Positions 43,026 to 51,219 of a DNA stretch of 64,000 nucleotides are shown here, piece after piece. The DNA is from Prauserella alba. Lineage in GTDB: Bacteria; Actinomycetota; Actinomycetes; Mycobacteriales; Pseudonocardiaceae. Where the stretch lies: assembly GCF_024171735.1 (NCBI RefSeq), contig NZ_JAMTCH010000004.1, positions 744,001 to 808,000 of the forward strand, written 5' to 3'. The position numbers and the translations under genes are program-made. The notes beneath the pieces are model-generated. The model did no database searches and had not been told where the DNA came from. It saw only the letters and a program-made list of their open reading frames with translations. Position 1 is the first letter of the stretch, and each line of letters starts with the position of its first letter.

Positions 43026-43171
43026 GCCCCCTCGCATCCGCAACCCTAGTCACCCCGTTCGGCGTGCCGTTCGACACGGCCGTCGTCGCCGGCATCGTAC
43101 TCACGATCCTCAGCGTTGCGCTCGCCGGCCGGAGATCCCGGAGAACAGCCGATGACGGCGGTGAGCAGTGA
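43022..43171 (+). CDS. 49-residue single-helix membrane peptide
   Basis: ATG 43022 overlaps the preceding stop by four bases and its TGA (43169-43171) overlaps the symporter ATG by one. The peptide has a short polar N-terminus, one hydrophobic helix (TAVVAGIVLTILSVALA) and a basic-then-acidic tail (GRRSRRTADDGGEQ). Double overlap is strong evidence of translation. It resembles in layout the small partner subunits found before some sodium:solute symporters, but no named family was recognised. Confidence 0.7.
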   Translation: MSPLASATLVTPFGVPFDTAVVAGIVLTILSVALAGRRSRRTADDGGEQ

Positions 43172-44640
43172 TGGATTTCCGCACCGCTTTTCTCGTGCTG
43201 CTGGCCGGCTTTCTCCTCGTGCTCGTGTTCGAAGGCTGGCGGTCGTATCGCGCCAGCAGTGGTGAGGAGGACTACTTCGTCGCGGGCCGCAAGGTCGGCG
43301 CGTGGGCCGGTGGCGCCAGTATCGCCGCCACCCAGATGAGCGCCGGCACCTTCGTCGGCACCGTCGGAATCCATTACCTCACCGGCGCGTCCTTCATGTG
43401 GGGCTGGGCTGGTATCTGGGTCGCATTCCTGATCGCTGCGTACATCATCGCGCCACGGCTGCGGCGGTACGCGCACGAACGCAACGCCCTCACGTTCCCG
43501 GACTTCATCGCCGATCGGTTCGGCGGCAAGATACCGCGCGCGGTGATCTCCGTGCTGCTCGTCCTCTCATACCTCGTGTTCATGTCGGCGCAGTATCAGG
43601 CAGGCGGCGTCATCCTCGAGACCGCGTTCGGCATCCCCTTCTATTGGGGTGCGGTGATCCTGATGATTCTCGTCGTCGCATACACGGTGATCGGCGGCAT
43701 GACCGCGGTGATCCGCACCGACTTCCTGCAGCAGATCATGATGGCCATCGGCATCGTCGTCGGCCTGCCATTGCTCATCAGCCACGCCGGCGGGTTCTCG
43801 GCGCTCACGGAATCCCTGCCCGCGATCGCCCCTGACTTCATCGGCTGGAGCTTCGGCTGGAGGGAGATCGGCGGCTTCTGGCTGGGATTCGGGTTGGCCG
43901 CACTGTGCGCCCCGTACCTGCTGCTGCGGTTCTACGCGATGCCCGACGACCGCACATGCCGTCGAGCATCCGGGGTCGCACTGTTCTTCGTGTTGCTCAC
44001 CGGGATCTGCATCGGCGTCGCAGGCATGGTCATGCGGGTGCTGTACCCCAACCTTTCGATCGCCGATGCGGCGTCAACGGTGCTGTCGTCCGAGGTGCTC
44101 CCCCCATTCGTCGGGGCGCTGCTGCTGACGGCCGTCGTCATGGCCGTGCTGAGCACGGTGGATTCGGTGCTGCTCGTGGCGGGACCCGCGATCTCCCACG
44201 ACATCTACACGGCCCTGATCCGGCCGGGCACCTCCGAACGGGAGCGGACTCGCATCAACAGGTGGGCGACGCTCGTGATCGGTGCCCTCCCGGTGCTACT
44301 CACGCTTCAGGAACTCGACATCGTTCAGTTCGTCGTTCTCAGCTACGCCGCTCTGCTCGGCAGCACCGTCACAGCCCCGATCCTGCTGGGCCTGTACTGG
44401 CGACGGGCCACCCGTGCCGGTGCCGTCTGCGCGATGATCGCGGGCTTCGGGGCGTGCCTGACCTGGTACGTGCTCGGCAGTCCCGTCGTCGAACCGATCG
44501 TTCCCGGCGTGGCCGCCGGCTTCGCCGGCATGATCGCCGGCTCGCTCGCAAGCAAGCCGATGCGCCCTGACGACCTCGCGCTCTTCTTCGACCACCCCAC
44601 CCGGCACACCGAGGACCACGACGCCGTCACCACCAGCTGA
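43171..44640 (+). CDS. sodium:solute symporter (SSS) family transporter
   Basis: Predicted 489 residues (ATG 43171; GTG 43168 is also possible) with about thirteen helices. The family features are EEDYFVAGRKVGAWAGGASIAATQMSAGTF (helix 1 unwinding region with sodium ligands), AVISVLLVLSYLVFMSAQY and the later AVVMAVLSTVDSVLLVAGPAISHD, close to the SSS signature. Substrate is unknown; flanking racemase and M19 dipeptidase genes suggest an amino acid or dipeptide. The tail DHPTRHTEDHDAVTTS is polar. Confidence 0.93.
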   Translation: MDFRTAFLVLLAGFLLVLVFEGWRSYRASSGEEDYFVAGRKVGAWAGGASIAATQMSAGTFVGTVGIHYLTGASFMWGWAGIWVAFLIAAYIIAPRLRRYAHERNALTFPDFIADRFGGKIPRAVISVLLVLSYLVFMSAQYQAGGVILETAFGIPFYWGAVILMILVVAYTVIGGMTAVIRTDFLQQIMMAIGIVVGLPLLISHAGGFSALTESLPAIAPDFIGWSFGWREIGGFWLGFGLAALCAPYLLLRFYAMPDDRTCRRASGVALFFVLLTGICIGVAGMVMRVLYPNLSIADAASTVLSSEVLPPFVGALLLTAVVMAVLSTVDSVLLVAGPAISHDIYTALIRPGTSERERTRINRWATLVIGALPVLLTLQELDIVQFVVLSYAALLGSTVTAPILLGLYWRRATRAGAVCAMIAGFGACLTWYVLGSPVVEPIVPGVAAGFAGMIAGSLASKPMRPDDLALFFDHPTRHTEDHDAVTTS

Positions 44641-44671
44641 ACGGTCTACCTCTGGAAAGGAGAACATCCAC

Positions 44672-45886
44672 ATGTCCCAGAAGAGCGGGGCACAGCCCTT
44701 GCGCTATGAAGGCTACCGATCCTTCGACCACCTCACCCCCGGTGAGGACTATCGCGAGTTCACCCTGGCAAAGGAGATCGGCCGAGTTCCCTCACGGGGA
44801 CCCGACCTCTCCGACGCCCAGCGGAGCCGGGTCGCACGGTTGCTGGCCGACAACACCGTGATCTCGCTGCACGACCACACCAGCGTGTTCCCCGAGGACA
44901 TCACCGAGACCTTCGACTACAACCGCACCGGCAGGCACCACACCGGTTACGAGGGTCTTTCGATATCCGGCATCGATGCCGTCTTCGAGAACTTCATGGA
45001 CGGCACCTGCTGCATCACCTCGCAGATGGGCTGGAAATGGGAGGACGTGCTCGTCGACCTGGGCATGCGCTACTCCGACATCGCGAAGCAGGACTTCGTC
45101 ATCCGCGCCGAGCGCGTCAGCGACATCACCGCCGCCCGCGAGAACGGACAGATCGCGCTCGTACCCGCGCTCGAGGCAGCCACGCCGATCCAGAACGAGG
45201 TCGACCGGCTCGACGTCCTTTACGGATTCGGCGTGCGTCAGTCAGGCATCGCCTACAGTGAATCCAACACCCTGGGCACCGGGTTGCGGGAACGCCACGA
45301 CGGCGGGCTCACCTATTTCGGTGAGAAGGCCGTGCAGCGCATGAACAAGCTCGGCATCGCGATCGACGTGTCGCACTCCGGGGACCGCACGAGCATGGAC
45401 ACGATCAAGACCTCGAAGGCGCCGATCTTCATCACGCATGCCGGTGCTCGGTCGGTGTGGCCCACCAAGCGCATGAAGCCCGACGACGTGATCATCGCCT
45501 GTGCGGAGCGCGGTGGCGTGATCGGCATCGAGGCGGCGCCGCACACCACCATGAGCACCAATCATCCGGCCCACAACCTCGATGCGTTCATGGAGCACTT
45601 CACCTACTGTGTCGACCTCGTCGGCATCGACCACGTGGCGTTCGGGCCGGACACACTGTTCGGCGATCACGTCGGCCTCCACGACACGTTCGCCAAGCAC
45701 CTGTCGATCTCCGCGGCGCACGATGGCCCCGAGTTCGACAAGGTCGAGTACGTCGACGGTGTCGAGAACCCCGCCGAGGAGTTCCACCACATCACCGGGT
45801 GGCTCGTCGCGCACGACTTCTCGGACGACGAGATCTCGAAGGTGCTCGGCGGCAACATCCTGAGGGTGCTCAACCAGGTGTGGTGA
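44672..45886 (+). CDS. M19 (renal-type) dipeptidase family protein
   Basis: Predicted 404 residues; AAAGGAG (44656-44662) nine bases before ATG. TIM-barrel dizinc fold: LHDHT (67-70, where relatives have HxD, here H-D-H), VPALEA, GIAIDVSHSGDRTSMD, APIFITHAGARSVWP and the C-terminal HVAFGPDTLFGDHVG. M19 enzymes cleave dipeptides, including those with D-residues. The variant first metal motif may change metal use. Lacks a signal peptide, so it acts in the cytoplasm on material brought in by the symporter. A terminator hairpin follows. Confidence 0.9.
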   Translation: MSQKSGAQPLRYEGYRSFDHLTPGEDYREFTLAKEIGRVPSRGPDLSDAQRSRVARLLADNTVISLHDHTSVFPEDITETFDYNRTGRHHTGYEGLSISGIDAVFENFMDGTCCITSQMGWKWEDVLVDLGMRYSDIAKQDFVIRAERVSDITAARENGQIALVPALEAATPIQNEVDRLDVLYGFGVRQSGIAYSESNTLGTGLRERHDGGLTYFGEKAVQRMNKLGIAIDVSHSGDRTSMDTIKTSKAPIFITHAGARSVWPTKRMKPDDVIIACAERGGVIGIEAAPHTTMSTNHPAHNLDAFMEHFTYCVDLVGIDHVAFGPDTLFGDHVGLHDTFAKHLSISAAHDGPEFDKVEYVDGVENPAEEFHHITGWLVAHDFSDDEISKVLGGNILRVLNQVW

Positions 45887-46188
45887 CAGCGCCGGTCGTG
45901 AGTGTTTCGGGGTCTTCGTCACCACTCGGAACACTCACGACCGCGCCCGAGAACAGATCGTCGCGGCCCACCGTGCGGAATGGGCCGATCATCACGACAG
46001 CACCGGGCCCGGCGCGGTGGGCACGAGTCGTGACAACGCCCCGATTCGTCGCCAACCGCTCGACGCCGCCTACATCTCCTGGCACCGCCTTGCCGCGACG
46101 CCAGGCCGCGCAGGTGCGATTCAGGCGCGCCGCGAGGCTGTTCCCTCGTGCTGCGGAACAAATCCCGCCGCGGCGCGTTGCACCGGGA
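45887..46188. other. 302-base region after the M19 gene
   Basis: Contains the terminator hairpin at 45894-45942; the remaining 240 bases show no recognised gene or site. The frame of the following LLM gene is open across it, but no better start was found. Confidence 0.5.
45894..45942 (+). terminator. hairpin ending the Lrp-dipeptidase operon
   Basis: GGTCGTGAGTGTT (45894-45906) pairs perfectly with 45930-45942, extended by a wobble and two pairs; 23-base loop, 7 bases after the stop. Confidence 0.75.
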
Positions 46189-47211
46189 GTGAAGAAGATC
46201 GGGTTCCTGTCCTTCGGCCACTGGTCCGACGCGCCGCACTCGCAGACGCGCTCGGCCTCGGACGCGTTGCTTCAGGCGGTCGAACTCGCCGTCGCGGCGG
46301 AGGAACTCGGGGCCGACGGTGCCTACTTCCGCGTCCACCACTTCGCGAGGCAGCACTCGTCGCCGTTTCCACTGCTCGCCGCGATCGGCGCGCGCACGAA
46401 CCGCATCGAGATCGGCACCGGCGTGATCGACATGCGCTACGAGAATCCGCTCTACACAGCCGAGGACGCGGGCTCCGCCGACCTCATCGCGGGCGGACGG
46501 CTCCAACTCGGCATCAGCCGCGGCTCACCCGAGCAGGTCGTCGACGGCTGGCGCTACTTCGGCTTCGAGCCGCGAGAGGGCGCGAGCGACGCGGACATGG
46601 CCCGCGAGCACACCGAGACGCTGCTCTCGACCCTCGACGGTAAAGGCTTCGCGCGACCACACCCGCGCCCCATGTTCCCCAACCCACCCGGTCTGCTGCG
46701 CGTCGAACCACATTCCGACGGCCTGCGCGAGCGCATCTGGTGGGGCTCTGGCTCCAACACCACGGCGCAGTGGGCGGCACGGCTCGGCATGAACCTGCAG
46801 AGCTCGACGCTCAAGGACGACGAGAGCGGCGAGCCGCTGCACGTCCAGCAACGCAAGCAGATCGAGGCCTACCGCGAGGCGTGGCACGCGGCAGGACACG
46901 CACGCACCCCGCGAGTCTCGGTCAGCCGCAGCATCTTCCCCATCGTCAGCGAACTCGACGACATGTACTTCGGCGACGCAGGCAAGTCCGAGGACCAGGT
47001 CGGCTACCTCGATGCGGGCACCCGCGCCGTCTTCGGACGCTCGTACGCCGGTGAGCCGGACGTGCTCGTCAAACGGCTGGCCGAGGACGAGGCGATCGCT
47101 GCCGCCGACACGCTGCTCGTCACCGTGCCCAACCAGCTCGGGGTCGACTACAACGCGCACATCCTCGACAGCATCCTCACCCACGTGGCACCGGCACTCG
47201 GCTGGCGTTGA
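46189..47211 (+). CDS. LLM-class flavin-dependent oxidoreductase
   Basis: Predicted 340 residues from GTG 46189 (VKKIGFLSFGHWSDAP). Bacterial luciferase-like TIM barrel: LAVAAEELGADGAYFRVHHF, IEIGTGVIDMRYENPLYTAEDAG, GGRLQLGISRGSPEQVVDGW and WWGSGSNTTAQWAARLG. These bind FMN or F420 and reduce or oxygenate varied substrates; the cofactor cannot be told from sequence alone. The GTG has only a weak GGGAG-like lead, so the start is less certain. Monocistronic. Confidence 0.9.
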   Translation: MKKIGFLSFGHWSDAPHSQTRSASDALLQAVELAVAAEELGADGAYFRVHHFARQHSSPFPLLAAIGARTNRIEIGTGVIDMRYENPLYTAEDAGSADLIAGGRLQLGISRGSPEQVVDGWRYFGFEPREGASDADMAREHTETLLSTLDGKGFARPHPRPMFPNPPGLLRVEPHSDGLRERIWWGSGSNTTAQWAARLGMNLQSSTLKDDESGEPLHVQQRKQIEAYREAWHAAGHARTPRVSVSRSIFPIVSELDDMYFGDAGKSEDQVGYLDAGTRAVFGRSYAGEPDVLVKRLAEDEAIAAADTLLVTVPNQLGVDYNAHILDSILTHVAPALGWR

Positions 47212-47285
47212 CCGCGGAGCGACAGGCGTAGCACGTAGCCTCCGGCGAGTGGAGGCGTCGGTGGCGGTCGAAGGGAGCTGATCGG

Positions 47286-48137
47286 GTGGCACGTCTTCGT
47301 GTGGGCTGTGCGATGTGGGCACACCAGGCCTGGCAGGGACGGTTCGTGCCGCCGTCGTTGCCGGCTGCGCGACGCGTGCGCGCCTACGCCGGCTTGTGCA
47401 ACGCGGTCGAGGGCAACACCACCTTCTACGCCACGCCCACGCGCGACACCGTCGCGGGCTGGGCGGCCCAGACCGACCCCGAGTTCCGGTTCGTACTGAA
47501 ACTGCCGAGAATCGCCACGCACGAGCGCCGGTTCGCCGGCGTCGAGGCCGAGATGCGCGCGTTCCTCGACGCGATCGAACCGCTCGGCGAGCGCGCGGTG
47601 CTGTGGGCACAGCTGCCGCGGTCGTTCGGCCCGCCTGCGCTCGACGCGCTCGGCCGGTTCCTGCGCAGGCTTCCGCCCGACCTCCCGCGTGCGGTCGAGG
47701 TGCGGGATCCCGTGTTCTTCGCCGACGCCGACGCGGCCTCCCGGCTCGAGGCCACGCTCGCGGGCGCGAACGCCGAATGGGTTCCCTTCGACACGACCCT
47801 GCTGTTCGGCAGCCCGCCGACCAGTGACGCCGAACAGGAAGCGTGGCGACAGAAACCACGGCTGCCGCGGCGAACACGCGCGCTGACCGACCGGCCGATC
47901 GTGCGCTACCTCGGCAGGGACTCGGTCGACGAGACGATCGCGGGCTGGGAGCCGTGGACCACGGTGGTGGCCGAGTGGCTGCGCGAAGGCCGCTCGCCGA
48001 CGGTCTTCCTGCACACTCCCGACAACCGCGACGCGCCCATGCTGGCCCGCCGATTCCACCACGACGTCCGAACCCTGGTGCCCGACCTCGACCCGTTGCC
48101 GGAGCCGGAGCCGGCCGAACCGGCGACCCTGTTCTGA
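47286..48137 (+). CDS. DUF72 family protein
   Basis: Predicted 283 residues; GTG 47286 with GGGAG upstream. DUF72 signature elements: RVGCAMWAHQAWQGRFVP at the start, NAVEGNTTFYATPTRDTVAGW, FRFVLKLPRIATHERRF and PRAVEVRDPVFF. The fold is a TIM-barrel; the function is unknown, possibly nucleic-acid related. The C-terminus (PLPEPEPAEPATLF) is Pro/Glu-rich and likely disordered. Confidence 0.92.
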   Translation: MARLRVGCAMWAHQAWQGRFVPPSLPAARRVRAYAGLCNAVEGNTTFYATPTRDTVAGWAAQTDPEFRFVLKLPRIATHERRFAGVEAEMRAFLDAIEPLGERAVLWAQLPRSFGPPALDALGRFLRRLPPDLPRAVEVRDPVFFADADAASRLEATLAGANAEWVPFDTTLLFGSPPTSDAEQEAWRQKPRLPRRTRALTDRPIVRYLGRDSVDETIAGWEPWTTVVAEWLREGRSPTVFLHTPDNRDAPMLARRFHHDVRTLVPDLDPLPEPEPAEPATLF

Positions 48138-48197
48138 CACCCTGCGACCGTCGGATCACGGTTCGCCGCCGCGCATCTCGTCCGCGAATCCTCGGAG

Positions 48198-48271
48198 TGC
48201 CCCCGACGGGGTTCGAACCCGCACTGGATCGGTTTTAAGCCGACTGCCTCTGCCGGTTGGGCTACGGGGGC
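48198..48271 (-). tRNA. tRNA with UAA anticodon (nominally tRNA-Leu), short variable loop
   Basis: Reading the minus strand from 48271: acceptor GCCCCCG pairs with CGGGGGC; D-arm contains AACCGGCAGA; anticodon stem GTCGG/CCGAT encloses loop CTTAAAA, giving anticodon UAA; variable loop is only CCAGT; T-arm GCGGG-TTCGAAC-CCCGT; discriminator A. CCA is not encoded. UUA is decoded as leucine, yet leucine tRNAs normally carry a long variable arm, which is absent here. Confidence 0.85.
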
Positions 48272-48331
48272 ACCTAGCAGCTTAAGGCCCTGCGCACCCG
48301 CAACGGCCGTGAACCCCCACCCCCGGAACAA

Positions 48332-48372
48332 CGAATGCGGCCCCGAGGCCGTTCACCTCGGGGCCGCATTCG
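48332..48372 (-). terminator. hairpin after ndh
   Basis: A perfect 17-bp stem (48332-48348 with 48356-48372) and 7-base loop, 24 bases beyond the ndh stop on the minus strand; followed by A/T-richer sequence. Confidence 0.85.
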
Positions 48373-48396
48373 AAATTCACACGGTGCGCAGCGCGG

Positions 48397-49719
48397 TCAG
48401 GACTTGGATGCCCGGTTGAACTCTTCCTTCGGGTTGTTGATCTGCCCGAGCGAGATCGTCTCGCGCTTGAACAGCCCGCCGAGTGCCCAGTCCAGCATGA
48501 TGCGGACCTTGCGGTTGAAGGTCGGCATCGCGTGGACGTGGTAGGCGCGGTGGAACAGCCAGGCGGGGAAGCCCTTGATCTTCATCTTCATCGCGTCGGC
48601 CACACCCTTGTGCAGTCCGAGACCGGCCACGGCGCCCAGGTTCTTGTGGTAGTAGTCCGTCGGCTTGCCACCGCGCAGCGAGGCGACGATGTTCTTCGCC
48701 AGGTGGCGGGCCTGCCGCACGGCGTGCTGGGCGTTCGGCGGGCAGGTGGCCGTCGGATCCTCCTCGGTGCGCGAGAGGTCCGGCACCGCGGAGACGTCAC
48801 CCGAGGTCCAGACGTCCGGGTGGCCGACCACGTTCAGCGCCGCGGTCGCCTCGAGCCTGCCGCGCTTGTCGGTCGGCAGGTCGGACTCGGCGACCACCGG
48901 GTTGGCCTTCACACCCGCGGTCCAGATGATGGTGTCGCTGTCGAACTCGGTGCCGTCGGAGAGCACGACGTGGCCGTTCTCGAACGACTTCGCCGCCGTC
49001 GACAGGTACACCTCGATGCCGCGCTTCTCGAGCTGCTCGACCGTCCACACCCCGAGCGTGTCGCGCACCTCCGGCAGGATCCGCCCCGCGGCCTCGACGA
49101 GCACCCAGCGGATGTCGTCGGGGTCGATGTTCTCGTAGTACGTCGAGGCGTCGCGCGTCATGTCCTCCAGCTCGGCCAGCGCCTCGATACCGGCGAATCC
49201 GCCGCCGACGACCGTGAATGTCAGCAGGCGTTTACGCAGGTCGGGGTCGAGCGTGCTGGACGCCTCGTCCAGCTTGGTCAAGACGTGGTTGCGCAGGTAG
49301 ATGGCCTCGCCGACCGTCTTGATGCCGATGCCCTGCTCGGCGAGACCGGGGATCGGCAGCAGGCGCGGCACGGAGCCGAGCGCCACGACGAGCACGTCGT
49401 AGCCGAGCTGCTCGATGTGGCCGTCCGCGGCTTCGACCGTGACGGTCTTGCGCTCGTGCTCGATCTTGTTCACGCGCGCGGTGAGCACGTGGCAGCGTCG
49501 GAGCACCCGGCGCAGCGGCACCACCACATGCCGAGGCTCGATCGACCCGGCGGCCGCTTCCGGAAGGAAGGGCTGGTAGGTCATGTGCGGCTGCGGATCG
49601 ACGATCGTCACGGACGCCTCGTTGGCCCTGAGCTTCTTCTGGAGGCCCAGCGCCGTGTAGAGGCCGACGTATCCGCCGCCGAGGATGAGGATCCTCGTCG
49701 GTTCCGACTTGACTGCCAT
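48397..49719 (-). CDS. ndh: type II NADH dehydrogenase
   Basis: Predicted 440 residues. Non-proton-pumping NADH:menaquinone oxidoreductase bound to the inner face of the membrane. Two Rossmann motifs: ILILGGGYVGLYTALGL for FAD (9-25) and FTVVGGGFAGIEALAEL for NADH (about 170-186), plus DSDTIIWTAGVKANPV and DVWTSGDVSAVPD. The C-terminal amphipathic part (WLFHRAYHVHAMPTFNRKVR) is the membrane anchor. ATG 49719 has only a weak ribosome site. Monocistronic, with a strong hairpin downstream; the tRNA gene lies beyond it on the same strand. Confidence 0.95.
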   Translation of the reverse strand: MAVKSEPTRILILGGGYVGLYTALGLQKKLRANEASVTIVDPQPHMTYQPFLPEAAAGSIEPRHVVVPLRRVLRRCHVLTARVNKIEHERKTVTVEAADGHIEQLGYDVLVVALGSVPRLLPIPGLAEQGIGIKTVGEAIYLRNHVLTKLDEASSTLDPDLRKRLLTFTVVGGGFAGIEALAELEDMTRDASTYYENIDPDDIRWVLVEAAGRILPEVRDTLGVWTVEQLEKRGIEVYLSTAAKSFENGHVVLSDGTEFDSDTIIWTAGVKANPVVAESDLPTDKRGRLEATAALNVVGHPDVWTSGDVSAVPDLSRTEEDPTATCPPNAQHAVRQARHLAKNIVASLRGGKPTDYYHKNLGAVAGLGLHKGVADAMKMKIKGFPAWLFHRAYHVHAMPTFNRKVRIMLDWALGGLFKRETISLGQINNPKEEFNRASKS

Positions 49720-49806
49720 GTGCTCAGTTTCCCACTAACCGCCAGTCCCCACTAACGGGGTTGGCCAGGTGTGATCGGTGTCGCCGCCTTCACGCAAACG
49801 ATTCAG

Positions 49807-49835
49807 TTGACATGAGCTTTACACCGTTCTATGCG
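49807..49835 (+). promoter_or_regulatory. consensus-like housekeeping promoter on the plus strand with no sense gene
   Basis: TTGACA (49807-49812), 17 bases, TATGCG (49830-49835). It points into the 3' end of the minus-strand GNAT gene, so a transcript would be antisense or a small RNA. Confidence 0.4.
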
Positions 49836-49878
49836 GCGAACGCAAGGCCTCGGCAGGCGTTCTCGTCCGTTCTCGTGG

Positions 49879-50373
49879 TCACCGGCCGCGGGCCAGGTCC
49901 AGTACCGCGTCGACCCGGTCGCCGTGAACGGAGAGCACGGCTCCCCGGTCACTCAGCAGCCGCCGAGCGGCGACGTTCGCGACGGTGGTGCTCGCGACCA
50001 CGCGCCGTGCCGCCGTCGCACGTGCCGCCGTCAGCAGCTCCGCCAGCACCGTGCGGCCGAGGTCCCTGCCGCGGTGCGACCGCCCGAGCCACAGCCCGAT
50101 CTCGACGTCTCGGCCGACCGGTTCGAGGCGCGCCGCTCCGACCACCCGCTCGCCGACCACCACCACGTACGTGGTCTCCACCGGCTGCTCCGCCTCGATC
50201 GACCTGGCCAGGTGGAACGCGCGGAACGCCCGGCGTCGAGCCTCGTTCCAGCCCGGCTCCCCGGCCACCGGCGGCATGACCTCGAGCGGGTCGGTCTCGG
50301 CGACCGCCACCGCGAGCAGGTCGGACAGATTGGCCGCATCGAGCGGGCGCAACTCGCACCGCGGGACCGTCAT
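49879..50373 (-). CDS. GNAT family N-acetyltransferase
   Basis: Predicted 164 residues from ATG 50373, eleven bases after GGAGG; the frame upstream to 50478 is not needed. GNAT elements: CELRPLDAANLSDLLAVAV, TYVVVVGERVVGAARL, VEIGLWLGRSHRGRDLGRTVLAELL (acetyl-CoA loop RGRDLG) and VVASTTVANVAARRLLSDRG. It resembles Rim/small-molecule acetyltransferases acting on amino groups; substrate unknown. Convergent spacing with ndh region suggests a single-gene unit. Confidence 0.92.
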   Translation of the reverse strand: MTVPRCELRPLDAANLSDLLAVAVAETDPLEVMPPVAGEPGWNEARRRAFRAFHLARSIEAEQPVETTYVVVVGERVVGAARLEPVGRDVEIGLWLGRSHRGRDLGRTVLAELLTAARATAARRVVASTTVANVAARRLLSDRGAVLSVHGDRVDAVLDLARGR

Positions 50374-50499
50374 CTCGGATCGCACCTCCAGAGTCCGGGT
50401 GTAACGCCGACGGCCGATCGACTCCGGCCGGGTACACGCTTCGGCGCACCGGAACACAACAGGGCCGGACGGCAACACTTCAGTGCGGGGAAAGAGCCT

Positions 50500-50901
50500 T
50501 CAACGCTGCGCGACCAGTTCCACTCGACAATGCCCCATCGCCGCGCGCGCAAGCCGCGCATCCGCGGTCACGAGCGGAATACCGCGCGCCTCCGCCAATG
50601 CGACGTACGCCGCGTCGCACCCGCTGACGGCGTCGCGCAACTGCCACATCCGGACGAGGAACTCGTCCAGTGAAACGGTCTCGACACCGAGCAACGGGAT
50701 CCGCTTCACGGTTCGAGCGGCCTGCCCTTCCTTGATCTTGCCGCCGAGCGTGAGCCCTCTGGCAACCGAGAAGACCTCCGCCTTCCAGTGTTCGGGTGCC
50801 ACCCACTCGACGTCTCGCGCCAACACGGCCCGTGCGCCCCGTCCGCGACCGTCCGCGTACAGCAGCATGTTCGCCAGGACCGAGGCGTCGACGACGATCA
50901 C
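50500..50901 (-). CDS. vapC: PIN-domain toxin (VapC-type ribonuclease)
   Basis: Predicted 133 residues; GTG 50901 overlaps the antitoxin stop by four bases. PIN acidic residues are visible: D5 in VVDASVL, E in EHWKAEVF, D in GCDAAYVALAE and D in TADARL. Such toxins cut tRNA or rRNA when freed from the antitoxin. The gene order antitoxin-toxin with overlap fits the classic module. Confidence 0.93.
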   Translation of the reverse strand: MIVVDASVLANMLLYADGRGRGARAVLARDVEWVAPEHWKAEVFSVARGLTLGGKIKEGQAARTVKRIPLLGVETVSLDEFLVRMWQLRDAVSGCDAAYVALAEARGIPLVTADARLARAAMGHCRVELVAQR

Positions 50902-51182
50902 CCGGCGCCACCCGCGCCCGGGTTCCCGACTCCGCCGCCCCGCCCCTCCGGCCTTGCCTGCTCCAGGAGGTCCGCGGCGTCCGGAGCGTCGCCCTCGGCT
51001 CCACCACCTTCGCTCAGCTCCCGTTCGATCTCCGAGAGCAGCTGCCGATTACCACCGAACGCAGCCTGCCGTTGCAGCACGCTCAACAGGAAGGCCTGCA
51101 GCGACTGCCCGCGCTCCCGCGCGTCGTGGGCCAACGCGTCCCTGACGTCGTCCGGCACGTCCCGAATGGTCAACACCGCCAT
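50898..51182 (-). CDS. vapB: VapB/FitA-type ribbon-helix-helix antitoxin
   Basis: Predicted 94 residues. The RHH part MAVLTIRDVPDDVRDALAHDARERGQS binds DNA, followed by LQAFLLSVLQRQ and a toxin-wrapping C-terminus that is Gly-rich (GGGAEGDAPDAADLLEQARP). The ATG lies inside a 13-bp-arm palindrome, implying autoregulation and possibly leaderless translation. Confidence 0.92.
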   Translation of the reverse strand: MAVLTIRDVPDDVRDALAHDARERGQSLQAFLLSVLQRQAAFGGNRQLLSEIERELSEGGGAEGDAPDAADLLEQARPEGRGGGVGNPGAGGAG

Positions 51183-51205
51183 GACTGCATTTTGCAGTCA
51201 TGGCG
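51177..51205. promoter_or_regulatory. vapBC autoregulatory palindrome over the start codon
   Basis: CGCCATGACTGCA (51177-51189) and its exact complement (51193-51205) with three T between. The vapB ATG is in the left arm; the same ATG-containing word appears on the other strand. Confidence 0.85.
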
Positions 51206-51219
51206 CAGCTACCGTCAAG

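Noticed and set aside
49761-50279. 172-residue plus-strand frame downstream of the antisense promoter
   Set aside because: Pro/Arg-rich shadow of the GNAT gene; no codon signature of real coding.
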